From Betaproteobacteria bacterium (GTDB lineage Bacteria > Pseudomonadota > Gammaproteobacteria > Burkholderiales > Burkholderiaceae_E): a stretch of 7,597 nucleotides of DNA. The position numbers and the translations under genes were made by a program. Positions 1 to 6,366 of this stretch are shown piece by piece; position 1 is the stretch's first letter; every line of letters begins with the position of its first letter. The stretch lies in assembly GCA_009925965.1 (NCBI GenBank), contig RFPW01000100.1, positions 1-7,597 on the forward strand, written 5' to 3'. The notes under the pieces were generated by a model that saw nothing but the letters and a program-made list of their open reading frames with translations, was not told the DNA's origin and did no database searches.

Positions 1-807
1 GGAATGGCTGGCGCCGCACTCTTGGCAGGTCGGGCCGCTTTATTGTGCGGTGCCGGCCGCGTTGTGCTCGGCTTTCCGGCGGGGGCTCCAATCGCGGTTG
101 ACCCCAACTATCCCGAATTGATGTTGCGAGAGGCATCCGAGGCACTTAACCAAACGGGGGCCACCGCCCTTGCCATCGGGCCAGGTTTAGGAACCGACGC
201 CACGGCGCGCGATGCGCTGAAAGTGGCGCTTGAACGGTCGACTCGGTCTGGCGAGCCCCTCGTGATCGATGCAGATGCGCTGACCCTTATTGCGAGCGAT
301 TGCGAACTGTCCAATGCATTGAGCCGACGCGGACAAATGCACCCGAATTGTCCAGCGATCCTGACCCCTCACCCCCTTGAAGCTGCACGGCTGCTAAACA
401 GCGCCACAGCCGCGGACATTCAGCAGGATCGAATCGGGGCCGCCTGCAGGATCGCCCGCGATCGCAACTGCATCGTTGTTCTAAAAGGCGCGGGGACCGT
501 AATCGCTGCAAGCGATGGTTCCTGGTGGATCGCACCCGTCGGTAACTCCGCACTTGCGACGGGTGGCACCGGCGATGTGCTGACTGGATCGATCGCGGGC
601 TTGCTCGCTCAAGCCATCCGCGCCAAGCGCCCGCCGCTTGAAGCCGCGCTGCTAGGCGTCTGGTGTCATGGCCGTGGCGCCGAATCTTGGGTAGAAGCCG
701 GACATCAGCCGTCTGGAATGACGACTACAGAACTCCTGCCCCGGCTTCGTGCAGCCTTGCATGATTGCCTCAATCCCGGTGCGCATCTCTTGAGGCAAGC
801 AGGTTGA
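1..807 (+). CDS. nnrD: ADP-dependent NAD(P)H-hydrate dehydratase, 5'-truncated by window edge
   Basis: This cytosolic metabolite-repair enzyme removes water from the damaged cofactors NADHX and NADPHX, using ADP (bacterial family) as energy source. Counting from the in-frame Met at base 4, the ribokinase-like fold shows GPGLGTD (59-65), TPHPLE (121-126), LKG (160-162) and the strongly conserved GGTGDVLTG block with catalytic Asp191. The frame is open to base 1, and the first visible residues (GMAGAALLAGRAALLCGAG) match an internal conserved segment of the family. The Met at 4 is therefore almost certainly not the start, and the real start lies upstream. Whether an N-terminal epimerase (NnrE/YjeF_N) domain is fused there cannot be seen. 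The 3' end is complete, with TGA at 805-807. A permease gene begins within or just after this stop, so the two are probably cotranscribed, without an obvious functional link. Confidence 0.93.
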   Translation, partial: GMAGAALLAGRAALLCGAGRVVLGFPAGAPIAVDPNYPELMLREASEALNQTGATALAIGPGLGTDATARDALKVALERSTRSGEPLVIDADALTLIASDCELSNALSRRGQMHPNCPAILTPHPLEAARLLNSATAADIQQDRIGAACRIARDRNCIVVLKGAGTVIAASDGSWWIAPVGNSALATGGTGDVLTGSIAGLLAQAIRAKRPPLEAALLGVWCHGRGAESWVEAGHQPSGMTTTELLPRLRAALHDCLNPGAHLLRQAG

Positions 808-827
808 CATCAGGTAGCGGACGGCAA

Positions 828-1721
828 ATGGCGGCTGGTATCGCACAGCTCTTTTGCGCGTTGTCGGTTCTGTCGGTCCTGGATGTCACCGGTAAGAAGA
901 TGGTGGGGATTGGCGTGTCCGTCCTGATGGTCGGTTGGTTCCGCTATCTCAGCCATTTGCTGCTGTTTAGTGTCGTTGCGCTGCCCCTGCGCGGGCGACG
1001 CATCCTATCGACCCAATCGCTTTCAAGACAAGCTGTGCGTGGCGTCCTGGTCGCCCTGACGACGCTGACTTTTTTTTCGGTCCTTAAACGCCTTCCACTG
1101 GCTGAGGCCACTGCGCTCAATTTTCTGGCCCCAGTCATGGTTCTACTTGCATCACCTTGGGTGCTCGGCGAACCCCTCCGCTGGAACCATGTCCTCGGTG
1201 TCGTGATGGGCTTTACCGGCATGCTGGTCATTATCCGCCCGGGTGGTACGTTGCCATTGGACGGGGTTGCGCTCGGACTGCTCTCAGCCGTGATTTTGGC
1301 CGCGTTTCAGATTGCAACCCGACGCGTGGCCGCCGACGACCCAATCACAACGAATATTTACAGCGGCGTTTTCGGTACGTTGGCGTTCACGCTGTGCCTA
1401 CCTTGGGCCGGTCCATGGCCTGAGCTTGAACCCATTCAGTGGCTCCTGCTGCTATCCACCGGCGTGTCCGGCGCACTGGGGCACTGGCTACAAATTAGGG
1501 CCTATCAGGCCGCGCCAGCGTCACTGCTATCGCCGTTTGTCTATCTCCAGATCTTCGCGGCCACAGCGCTCGGGTGGTTGGTGTTCAACCAGCTACCTGA
1601 TGGGATAACCGCTGCCGGAATGAGCTTGATTGTTTTAGGGGGCATGACAACCGGCGCACTCGAGTGGCGGGCACGCCGCATTCGTCAAATACCTGGAGTA
1701 GTCTCGGAAAGAGTGGACTGA
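828..1721 (+). CDS. DMT-superfamily permease with two EamA domains
   Basis: This is an inner-membrane transporter of the drug/metabolite (EamA, RhaT-like) superfamily, about 297 aa and a usual length for the family. Hydrophobic segments run through the whole protein, consistent with about ten helices in two EamA repeats. The first repeat ends near FTGMLVIIRPGG after an LNFLAPVM segment (around residue 98). The second contains SPFVYLQIFAATALGWLVF (around residue 235). The C-terminus is a basic cytoplasmic tail (EWRARRIRQ). Members export amino acids, nucleosides or other metabolites, and the substrate here is unknown. Start choice is uncertain. ATG at 828 is the first ATG. A TTG at 804 overlaps the preceding stop as TTGA and has a GAGG at 792-795 with 8-base spacing, giving 305 aa, so it is a real alternative. 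The 3' end overlaps the convergent ABC ATPase gene by 37 bp. Confidence 0.9.
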   Translation: MAAGIAQLFCALSVLSVLDVTGKKMVGIGVSVLMVGWFRYLSHLLLFSVVALPLRGRRILSTQSLSRQAVRGVLVALTTLTFFSVLKRLPLAEATALNFLAPVMVLLASPWVLGEPLRWNHVLGVVMGFTGMLVIIRPGGTLPLDGVALGLLSAVILAAFQIATRRVAADDPITTNIYSGVFGTLAFTLCLPWAGPWPELEPIQWLLLLSTGVSGALGHWLQIRAYQAAPASLLSPFVYLQIFAATALGWLVFNQLPDGITAAGMSLIVLGGMTTGALEWRARRIRQIPGVVSERVD

Positions 1722-2401
1722 TCTTCGACGATGCGCCCCGCCTCGATGCGGATGCGACGAGCACAGCGCCTTGCAACACGTTCATCGTGCGTAACGAGGA
1801 CGAGCGTCGAGGCATGCTCACGGTTCAGCTCGAAGAGCAGTTCGATAACCCGCTCCCCCGTCGCTGCATCCAATGAGCCGGTCGGCTCATCGGCAAACAA
1901 GAGCGGTGGATGCAACACAAAAGCTCGCGCGAGCGCAACCCGCTGCTGCTCTCCACCCGACAGCGTTCGAGGGTAGTGATTCGCGCGTTGTGCCAGCCCG
2001 ACACGCTCAAGAAGCGCGTGCGCCCTCGGCATCGGATTTGGGGTACCGACCAACTCAAGCGGTAGCAACACATTCTCGAGCGCGGTCAGATTGGGCAGAA
2101 GCTGAAAGGACTGAAAAACGAAGCCGACCCTTTTGGAACGCCATTTTGCTCGCGCCTCCTCATCCATTGCCGTCAGATCGTCCCCCAGGAGCCGGATCTT
2201 TCCCGAACTCGCCTGATCGAGCCCCGCTAGCAAACCCAGCAGCGTGGACTTACCAGATCCTGACGGGCCGATGACCGCAATCGATTCCCCTGCCTCCGCG
2301 CTAAAGCTTGCGCTGTCCAGAATGGTGAGTATTCCGTCGGCGTCACGAACGGTTTTGGTCAAACGATCTGCGATGATCGCGGGGGTTGATGCGGGTTTCA
2401 T
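1685..2401 (-). CDS. ybbA: ABC transporter ATP-binding protein, YbbA/LolD type
   Basis: This is a cytoplasmic ATPase subunit of the MacB/LolD-type ABC family (238 aa, a full nucleotide-binding domain and nothing more). Visible motifs are Walker A GPSGSGKST (45-53), Q-loop Gln97 in FVFQSFQLLP, signature LSGGEQQ (147-153), Walker B LLFADE (167-172), D-loop SLD (176-178) and switch His205. All catalytic residues are intact. The divergent tesA-type neighbour is the same arrangement as E. coli ybbA/tesA, which supports the name over lolD. In E. coli the ybbP permease follows ybbA. Here no permease follows, because the gene ends inside the convergent EamA gene. It is therefore an orphan ATPase in this window, and its partner must be elsewhere if it has one. 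The start is taken at 2401, where family similarity begins. In-frame ATGs at 2452 and 2461 would add 17 or 20 residues but run up to or into tesA. Confidence 0.9.
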   Translation of the reverse strand: MKPASTPAIIADRLTKTVRDADGILTILDSASFSAEAGESIAVIGPSGSGKSTLLGLLAGLDQASSGKIRLLGDDLTAMDEEARAKWRSKRVGFVFQSFQLLPNLTALENVLLPLELVGTPNPMPRAHALLERVGLAQRANHYPRTLSGGEQQRVALARAFVLHPPLLFADEPTGSLDAATGERVIELLFELNREHASTLVLVTHDERVARRCARRIRIEAGRIVEDQSTLSETTPGI

Positions 2402-2459
2402 GCTCGGCAGTGTACCGGCGAGTTTTGAGGCAAGGTTTTTAGGGTCCAACATTCGTAGC
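2402..2459. promoter_or_regulatory. 58-bp divergent spacer between ybbA and tesA
   Basis: This is the only gap in the window where two genes point away from each other, so promoters for both directions are expected in or near it. I see no convincing sigma70 pair. The nearest matches (TTGAGG at 2425-2430 on the plus strand; TACACT on the minus strand, the complement of 2409-2414) lack properly spaced partners, and either would give an almost leaderless transcript. The promoters may therefore lie partly within the 5' ends of the two genes. The role is inferred from gene orientation only. Confidence 0.35.
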
Positions 2460-3110
2460 ATGCGTCGATTATTTCTAGCTCAAGCCCTCCTGCTGACGGC
2501 CATTTCGGGCCTGATGAGTCAGCCCGCAAATGCAGCTGCCACGCCCCCCACCTTGCTCATCTTCGGCGACAGCCTGTCTGCAGAATATGGTCTCGTGCGC
2601 GGCAGTGGGTGGGTCGCACTGCTTGAGCGCCGCTTGCAACAGAATAGTCGGGAGATTCAGGTCGTTAACGCCAGCATCAGCGGTGAGACCACTGCGGGCG
2701 GGCGGAGCCGACTTGGTGGTGTTTTGGCCCGTGTGCGACCGCGCTGGGTGCTCATTGAACTCGGTGCCAATGACGCGCTGCGTGGCCTCGCGCTGGAATC
2801 GACGGAACACAATCTGAAAGCAATGGTCATGGCCATCAGGGAATCAGGTGCCGAGCCAATTCTCGCCGGCATGATGATTCCACCCAATTTTGGACTCTCG
2901 TACAGTGAGCGCTTCCGGGACCTGTTTGGGCGCGTCGCCAAGTCACAGAAAGTCCCGATCGTCCCGTTCCTGCTTGCAGGTATTGCCGATGAAGGCCCGA
3001 TGAAAGCCGAACTTTTTCAAGACGACCGGATCCACCCCAATGCCCAGGCCCAATCGCTCATCCTGGATAACGTCTGGGCCGTACTGGGTCCCCTCCTCCG
3101 TTCAAAGTGA
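2460..3110 (+). CDS. tesA: Secreted GDSL/SGNH arylesterase-thioesterase, TesA family
   Basis: This is an SGNH-fold serine hydrolase of the TesA (thioesterase I / arylesterase) family that cleaves acyl esters and thioesters, probably in the periplasm. The 216-residue protein starts with a signal peptide: basic n-region MRR, a hydrophobic stretch to about residue 19, and a likely cut after the ANA at 23-25. The SGNH blocks are complete: block I FGDSLSAEYG with nucleophile Ser38, block II NASISGETT with Gly75, block III LGANDALRG with Asn104, and block V DDRIHPN with Asp189 and His192. The ATG at 2460 is chosen because it gives the signal peptide directly; the frame is open further upstream but that part overlaps ybbA. 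The Shine-Dalgarno is weak (AGGG at 2441-2444 is rather far). It is divergent from ybbA as in E. coli. The next gene starts 6 bases after its stop, so it may be the first gene of the downstream operon. Confidence 0.93.
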   Translation: MRRLFLAQALLLTAISGLMSQPANAAATPPTLLIFGDSLSAEYGLVRGSGWVALLERRLQQNSREIQVVNASISGETTAGGRSRLGGVLARVRPRWVLIELGANDALRGLALESTEHNLKAMVMAIRESGAEPILAGMMIPPNFGLSYSERFRDLFGRVAKSQKVPIVPFLLAGIADEGPMKAELFQDDRIHPNAQAQSLILDNVWAVLGPLLRSK

Positions 3111-3116
3111 ATTCAG

Positions 3117-4376
3117 ATGATTGATCGCGTTCGAACGGCCCGCGTCATTGGTGGATCGCTCGGCGGTCTCCTCGTCGCCAATTTGCTCTGGCGTACCGGT
3201 TGGGACGTTAAAGTGTATGAGCGCTCCGCGCAGGGTCTGACGGGACGCGGTGCTGGCATCGTGACGCATCCGGAACTTTTTGAGGCGCTCCGCCAATGCG
3301 GAATCCAACTCGATGACACCCTCGGGGTCCGGGTGAAGTCTCGCATCACATTGGCTCCAGATGGCACCACGATCGGCCAATTGCCCATGGAACAAGTGCT
3401 AACCGCCTGGGGCCAATTGTTTGAACGGCTCCGGCGAGCGCTACCCGATGCGTGTTACGTCAACGGTTTGGGTGGGCTCTCAACAACGGAGTGCGATAAC
3501 GGCGTTTGTCTCCACCGTAGCGACGGAGAAACCGAGAAGGTCGACCTGGTCGTTGCAGCAGACGGCATCCGTTCCGGATTACGGGCGCAATTAGCCCCTG
3601 CGGTCTTACCCCAGTATGCGGGCTATATCGCTTGGAGAGGCTTGGTGGATGAGCAGTTAATCACGCCTGCCACACGTGACTTGTTGTTTGAAAAATTTGC
3701 ATTTTGCTTGCCCCCCTCAGAGCAAATCCTGGGATACCCCGTGGCGGGGCCCGACAACCGGGTCGATCCCGGACACCGCCGATTCAACCTCGTGTGGTAC
3801 CGACCCGCTGACGAAGATCTGGCCCTCAAGGATCTTCTGACGGATGCAACTGGGCAGATACACCCCGGTGGGATTGCACCCCAACGAATCCGACCGGAAG
3901 TCATCACCACCATGCGGAAGGCCGCCCGTGACTTACTGGCTCCGCAATTTGCGGAGTTAATCGATCGGGTCGAGCAACCCTTCTTTCAACCCATTTATGA
4001 TCTGGCCTCAGAAAAGCTGCATTTTGGACACACCGTTCTCCTGGGCGATGCTGCCTTTGTGGCGCGCCCGCATTGCGGCATGGGTGTCACCAAAGCGGCC
4101 GGTGATGCAGTGGCTCTCGTCACGCACCTGAACACGGCCAGCACAATCACGGATGCGCTCGCGGCCTACAGTGCAGATCGAGTTCAGTTTGGCCAAGCGG
4201 TCGTGTCATTTGCACGCCAATTAGGTGCCTACATGCAAGCCCAGCTTCGTACCCCCGCCGAACGCGCCATGGCAGAACGCTATCGAACCCCGGAAGCCGT
4301 CATGCGCGAGACCGCGTCAAGCCGAGTCTTTTCAATCGACAATTCGCTCAACCAACCAGGATTACACCCAGCATGA
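3117..4376 (+). CDS. FAD-dependent monooxygenase, 2,6-dihydroxypyridine 3-hydroxylase-like
   Basis: This is a single-component class A flavoprotein hydroxylase (419 aa) that would use NAD(P)H and O2 to hydroxylate an aromatic or heteroaromatic ring. The FAD ADP-binding fold is at the N-terminus as VIGGSLGG (10-17), the GGSxxG variant of the usual GxGxxG. It is followed by a beta strand ending in Glu35, which would hold the FAD ribose. The DG motif is at Asp149-Gly150 (AADGIRSGLR), and the second FAD motif is LLGDAAFVARPHCGMG with Gly310-Asp311. From memory, the GGS variant and the segments YAGYIAWRGLV, LGYPVAGPDN and RFNLVWYRP resemble the dihydroxypyridine hydroxylase (DhpH) branch rather than UbiH or PobA. 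There is no signal peptide or membrane segment. AAGTGA just upstream can serve as ribosome site. It ends in an ATGA overlap with the reductase gene, so it heads a coupled four-gene series. The substrate is unknown. Confidence 0.88.
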   Translation: MIDRVRTARVIGGSLGGLLVANLLWRTGWDVKVYERSAQGLTGRGAGIVTHPELFEALRQCGIQLDDTLGVRVKSRITLAPDGTTIGQLPMEQVLTAWGQLFERLRRALPDACYVNGLGGLSTTECDNGVCLHRSDGETEKVDLVVAADGIRSGLRAQLAPAVLPQYAGYIAWRGLVDEQLITPATRDLLFEKFAFCLPPSEQILGYPVAGPDNRVDPGHRRFNLVWYRPADEDLALKDLLTDATGQIHPGGIAPQRIRPEVITTMRKAARDLLAPQFAELIDRVEQPFFQPIYDLASEKLHFGHTVLLGDAAFVARPHCGMGVTKAAGDAVALVTHLNTASTITDALAAYSADRVQFGQAVVSFARQLGAYMQAQLRTPAERAMAERYRTPEAVMRETASSRVFSIDNSLNQPGLHPA

Positions 4377-5314
4377 AGCCATTACGGATTGGAGTCGTAG
4401 GTGCCGGAGCTGTCGGCGGTTACTTCGGTGGCATTCTGGCCAGAGGTGGCCACTCGGTCACCCTGATTGCCAGACCCGCACAGGTCGAAGCGATCGAATC
4501 CAGAGGGCTTCGGATCCAGAGCGCAACCTGGAATGCCACTGTGGGTTCACCTCAGCTCACGGCCACGACTGATCTGTCAGCACTCGCCAAGATGGATGGC
4601 GTTTTGCTCTGCGTGAAGTCAAGTGACACCGAAACGGTCTCGGCTCAGATAGGTCCTTTCCTCGCCCCCGATTGCTGGATCATGAGTCTTCAAAATGGCG
4701 TTGACAACGCCAGTCGCGCCTCACAGGTACTTGGGCGCGCGGTAATTGCCGCCGTGGTCTATGTGGCGACCGCCGCGCCCGAACCGGGCCTGGTCCAGCA
4801 TTTTGGCCGTGGCGATCTCATCATCGGCAATCCGACGGCGGGGTTATTTGCTCCGCTCACGGATAGCGCCTTGCAGGACATCGCAGATCGCTTTAGCGAT
4901 GCTGGAGTCCCCGTCAAGGTGAGCGACGCGGTCACCCACGCACTTTGGTCCAAACTATTGGTGAACTGCGTCTTCAATGCACTCTCGGCGTTGTCGCAGA
5001 TGGATTACGGCACCCTCGCAGCGCATCCACCGACGCGCCAGACCATGCAAGCCATCCTGGACGAAGTCATCAAGGTGGCGAGCGCGGCGGGGACACCCCT
5101 GACGCCGACGGAAGCCGCCGAGGCGACCGAGAAGATCATCCAGGGGATGCCGCGCCAGCGATCATCCACTGCTCAGGACCTCGCACGCCGGAAGTTGACT
5201 GAGATCGACCATCTCAATGGCTACATCGCGCGTGAGGGACTCCGGCTCGGGGTTCCAACCCCGGTTAATTCGACCGTCCACGGTCTGGTCAAGTTGTTGG
5301 AGTCTGGTTTTTGA
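4373..5314 (+). CDS. panE: 2-dehydropantoate 2-reductase (ketopantoate reductase) family protein
   Basis: This is an NADPH-dependent reductase that turns a 2-keto acid into a 2-hydroxy acid; the name-giving reaction is ketopantoate to pantoate in pantothenate synthesis. The protein is 313 aa, a usual length for the family. The Rossmann motif GAGAVGG is at 10-16, with Arg34 at the end of the second strand suiting NADP. Residues that match the E. coli PanE active site by spacing are Asn108 in LQNGVDN, Lys194 (general acid), Asn198, Asn202, Ser265 and Glu277 in TEIDHLNG; all are present. Function as a 2-keto acid reductase is therefore well supported, but this family includes many paralogues that act on other keto acids. 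The context, between a monooxygenase and a kinase/enolase pair with no panB, panC or panD in sight, suggests a role other than pantothenate synthesis. The start ATG overlaps the previous stop (ATGA), with AGGA at 4358-4361 as a distant ribosome site. Confidence 0.9.
   Translation: MKPLRIGVVGAGAVGGYFGGILARGGHSVTLIARPAQVEAIESRGLRIQSATWNATVGSPQLTATTDLSALAKMDGVLLCVKSSDTETVSAQIGPFLAPDCWIMSLQNGVDNASRASQVLGRAVIAAVVYVATAAPEPGLVQHFGRGDLIIGNPTAGLFAPLTDSALQDIADRFSDAGVPVKVSDAVTHALWSKLLVNCVFNALSALSQMDYGTLAAHPPTRQTMQAILDEVIKVASAAGTPLTPTEAAEATEKIIQGMPRQRSSTAQDLARRKLTEIDHLNGYIAREGLRLGVPTPVNSTVHGLVKLLESGF
5299..5314 (+). promoter_or_regulatory. Ribosome site and TTGA stop/start junction for the kinase
   Basis: GGAG at 5299-5302 lies 8 bases before a TTG at 5311 whose last two bases, with the following A, form the TGA stop of the reductase gene. 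No ATG lies nearby in this frame, so the site decides the TTG start. The layout implies that ribosomes ending the reductase restart on the kinase. Confidence 0.6.
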
Positions 5315-6366
5315 TCAAAGACCTGCCTGCCGAGTTCGCAGACTGGATTCGAGCGCTGGGTCTAAGTTCGGCCACCTCTCTAAGTGGTGAGCCGTTAGCG
5401 GGGGGAGTTTCATCCGATATCTGGAGGGTCGATCTGGCGAGTGGCCCGGTCTGCGTCAAGCGCGCGCTTTCGGTACTCAAGGTCAAAGCCCACTGGGAAG
5501 CGCCGATCGTGCGCAATCAATATGAAGCCCGCTGGATGCGGTTTGCCGCTGCGGTCGTGCCCGGCGCTGTCCCTGAATGTCTGGCCAGCGACTCCGAGCG
5601 CGGTATGTTGTTAATGCAGTATCTGCCATCCGCCGCATACCCACTGTGGAAGGAGATGCTGCGCGATGGCACGATCCGCGACAAGGATGCCGCTGGCGTA
5701 GGAAATATGCTCGGGACCATTCACGCGCGCTCGGCCGCACAGCCCGATCTGGCTGCGCAATTTGATTCCGATTCGATTTTTCATGCCATTCGCCTCGATC
5801 CTTATCTGGGTGCGGCCGCCATACAGAACACTGACGTTGCCTTGGCCCTCGAACACTTGATTCAAACGACGGCGAACACCCGCCTTGCCCTGGTCCATGG
5901 CGATGTCAGCCCGAAAAACATCTTGATTGGGCCGACTGGTCCGGTCCTGTTGGATGCGGAATGCGCGTGGTGGGGAGACCCAGTCTTTGACCTCGCCTTC
6001 TGCCTGAATCACCTGCTTCTCAAACGGGCCTGGCGGCCGCATTGGACAAACCGCTATCAACAGGCTTTCAGCACACTCCTCGATGCGTATCGAAGTGCAG
6101 TCCTTCGATTGGGGTTATGGGAGCCTTGGGAAGACCTGGAGGCGCGCTGCGCACGTCTTTTACCTGCGCTCCTGTTGGCACGCGTCGACGGCAAGTCGCC
6201 GGTCGAATACCTTGATCCGGATGATCGATCGGGCGGCCAGCGCGATCAGATCCGAACACTGGCGCGACAATACCTTCGACATCCAACGACTCGATTAGAG
6301 GCCATCAATCAGGGCTGGGACCATGAGCACAATCACCTCCATTCAGGCCCGGCGGGTCTGGGATAG
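5311..6366 (+). CDS. APH-fold phosphotransferase (small-molecule kinase), TTG start
   Basis: This is a kinase of the aminoglycoside phosphotransferase / choline kinase fold (351 aa) that would transfer phosphate from ATP to a small-molecule hydroxyl. The glycine-rich N-lobe segment is LAGGVSSDIWRV (29-40), followed by the likely ATP lysine Lys50 (VCVKRA). The catalytic loop is VHGDVSPKN with Asp198 as catalytic base and Asn203 as metal ligand. The metal-binding segment is LLDAECAWWGDPVFDLAF with Asp215, which fits the family pattern (I/L)DxExAxxGDPxxDLA. All key residues are present, so it should be active. The start TTG at 5311 overlaps the reductase stop as TTGA and has GGAG at 5299-5302 with 8-base spacing, which argues for real coupling. 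The last 44 bp overlap the enolase gene. Antibiotic resistance is unlikely given the metabolic neighbours; I infer phosphorylation of the pathway's hydroxy acid. Confidence 0.87.
   Translation: MIKDLPAEFADWIRALGLSSATSLSGEPLAGGVSSDIWRVDLASGPVCVKRALSVLKVKAHWEAPIVRNQYEARWMRFAAAVVPGAVPECLASDSERGMLLMQYLPSAAYPLWKEMLRDGTIRDKDAAGVGNMLGTIHARSAAQPDLAAQFDSDSIFHAIRLDPYLGAAAIQNTDVALALEHLIQTTANTRLALVHGDVSPKNILIGPTGPVLLDAECAWWGDPVFDLAFCLNHLLLKRAWRPHWTNRYQQAFSTLLDAYRSAVLRLGLWEPWEDLEARCARLLPALLLARVDGKSPVEYLDPDDRSGGQRDQIRTLARQYLRHPTTRLEAINQGWDHEHNHLHSGPAGLG

Noticed and set aside
458..465. Octamer GCGATCGC, also at 7254-7261, resembling the cyanobacterial HIP1 repeat
   Set aside because: Only two copies in 7.6 kb and both inside coding regions; gene content does not suggest a cyanobacterium.
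1873..2274. 133-codon plus-strand open frame antisense to ybbA
   Set aside because: Opposite to the intact ATPase motifs; low-complexity Ala/Arg/Pro-rich translation without domain features.
2244..2459. Upstream in-frame extension of tesA (72 codons)
   Set aside because: It overlaps ybbA antisense and would bury the clear signal peptide that begins at the ATG at 2460.
5611..6060. 149-codon open frame on the minus strand inside the kinase gene
   Set aside because: It is fully covered by a kinase gene with clear motifs, has no recognisable domain, and long antisense frames are expected in GC-rich coding DNA.
5311..6366. Aminoglycoside resistance gene
   Set aside because: The fold matches, but there is no mobile element or resistance context, and coupling to metabolic genes favours a metabolite kinase.
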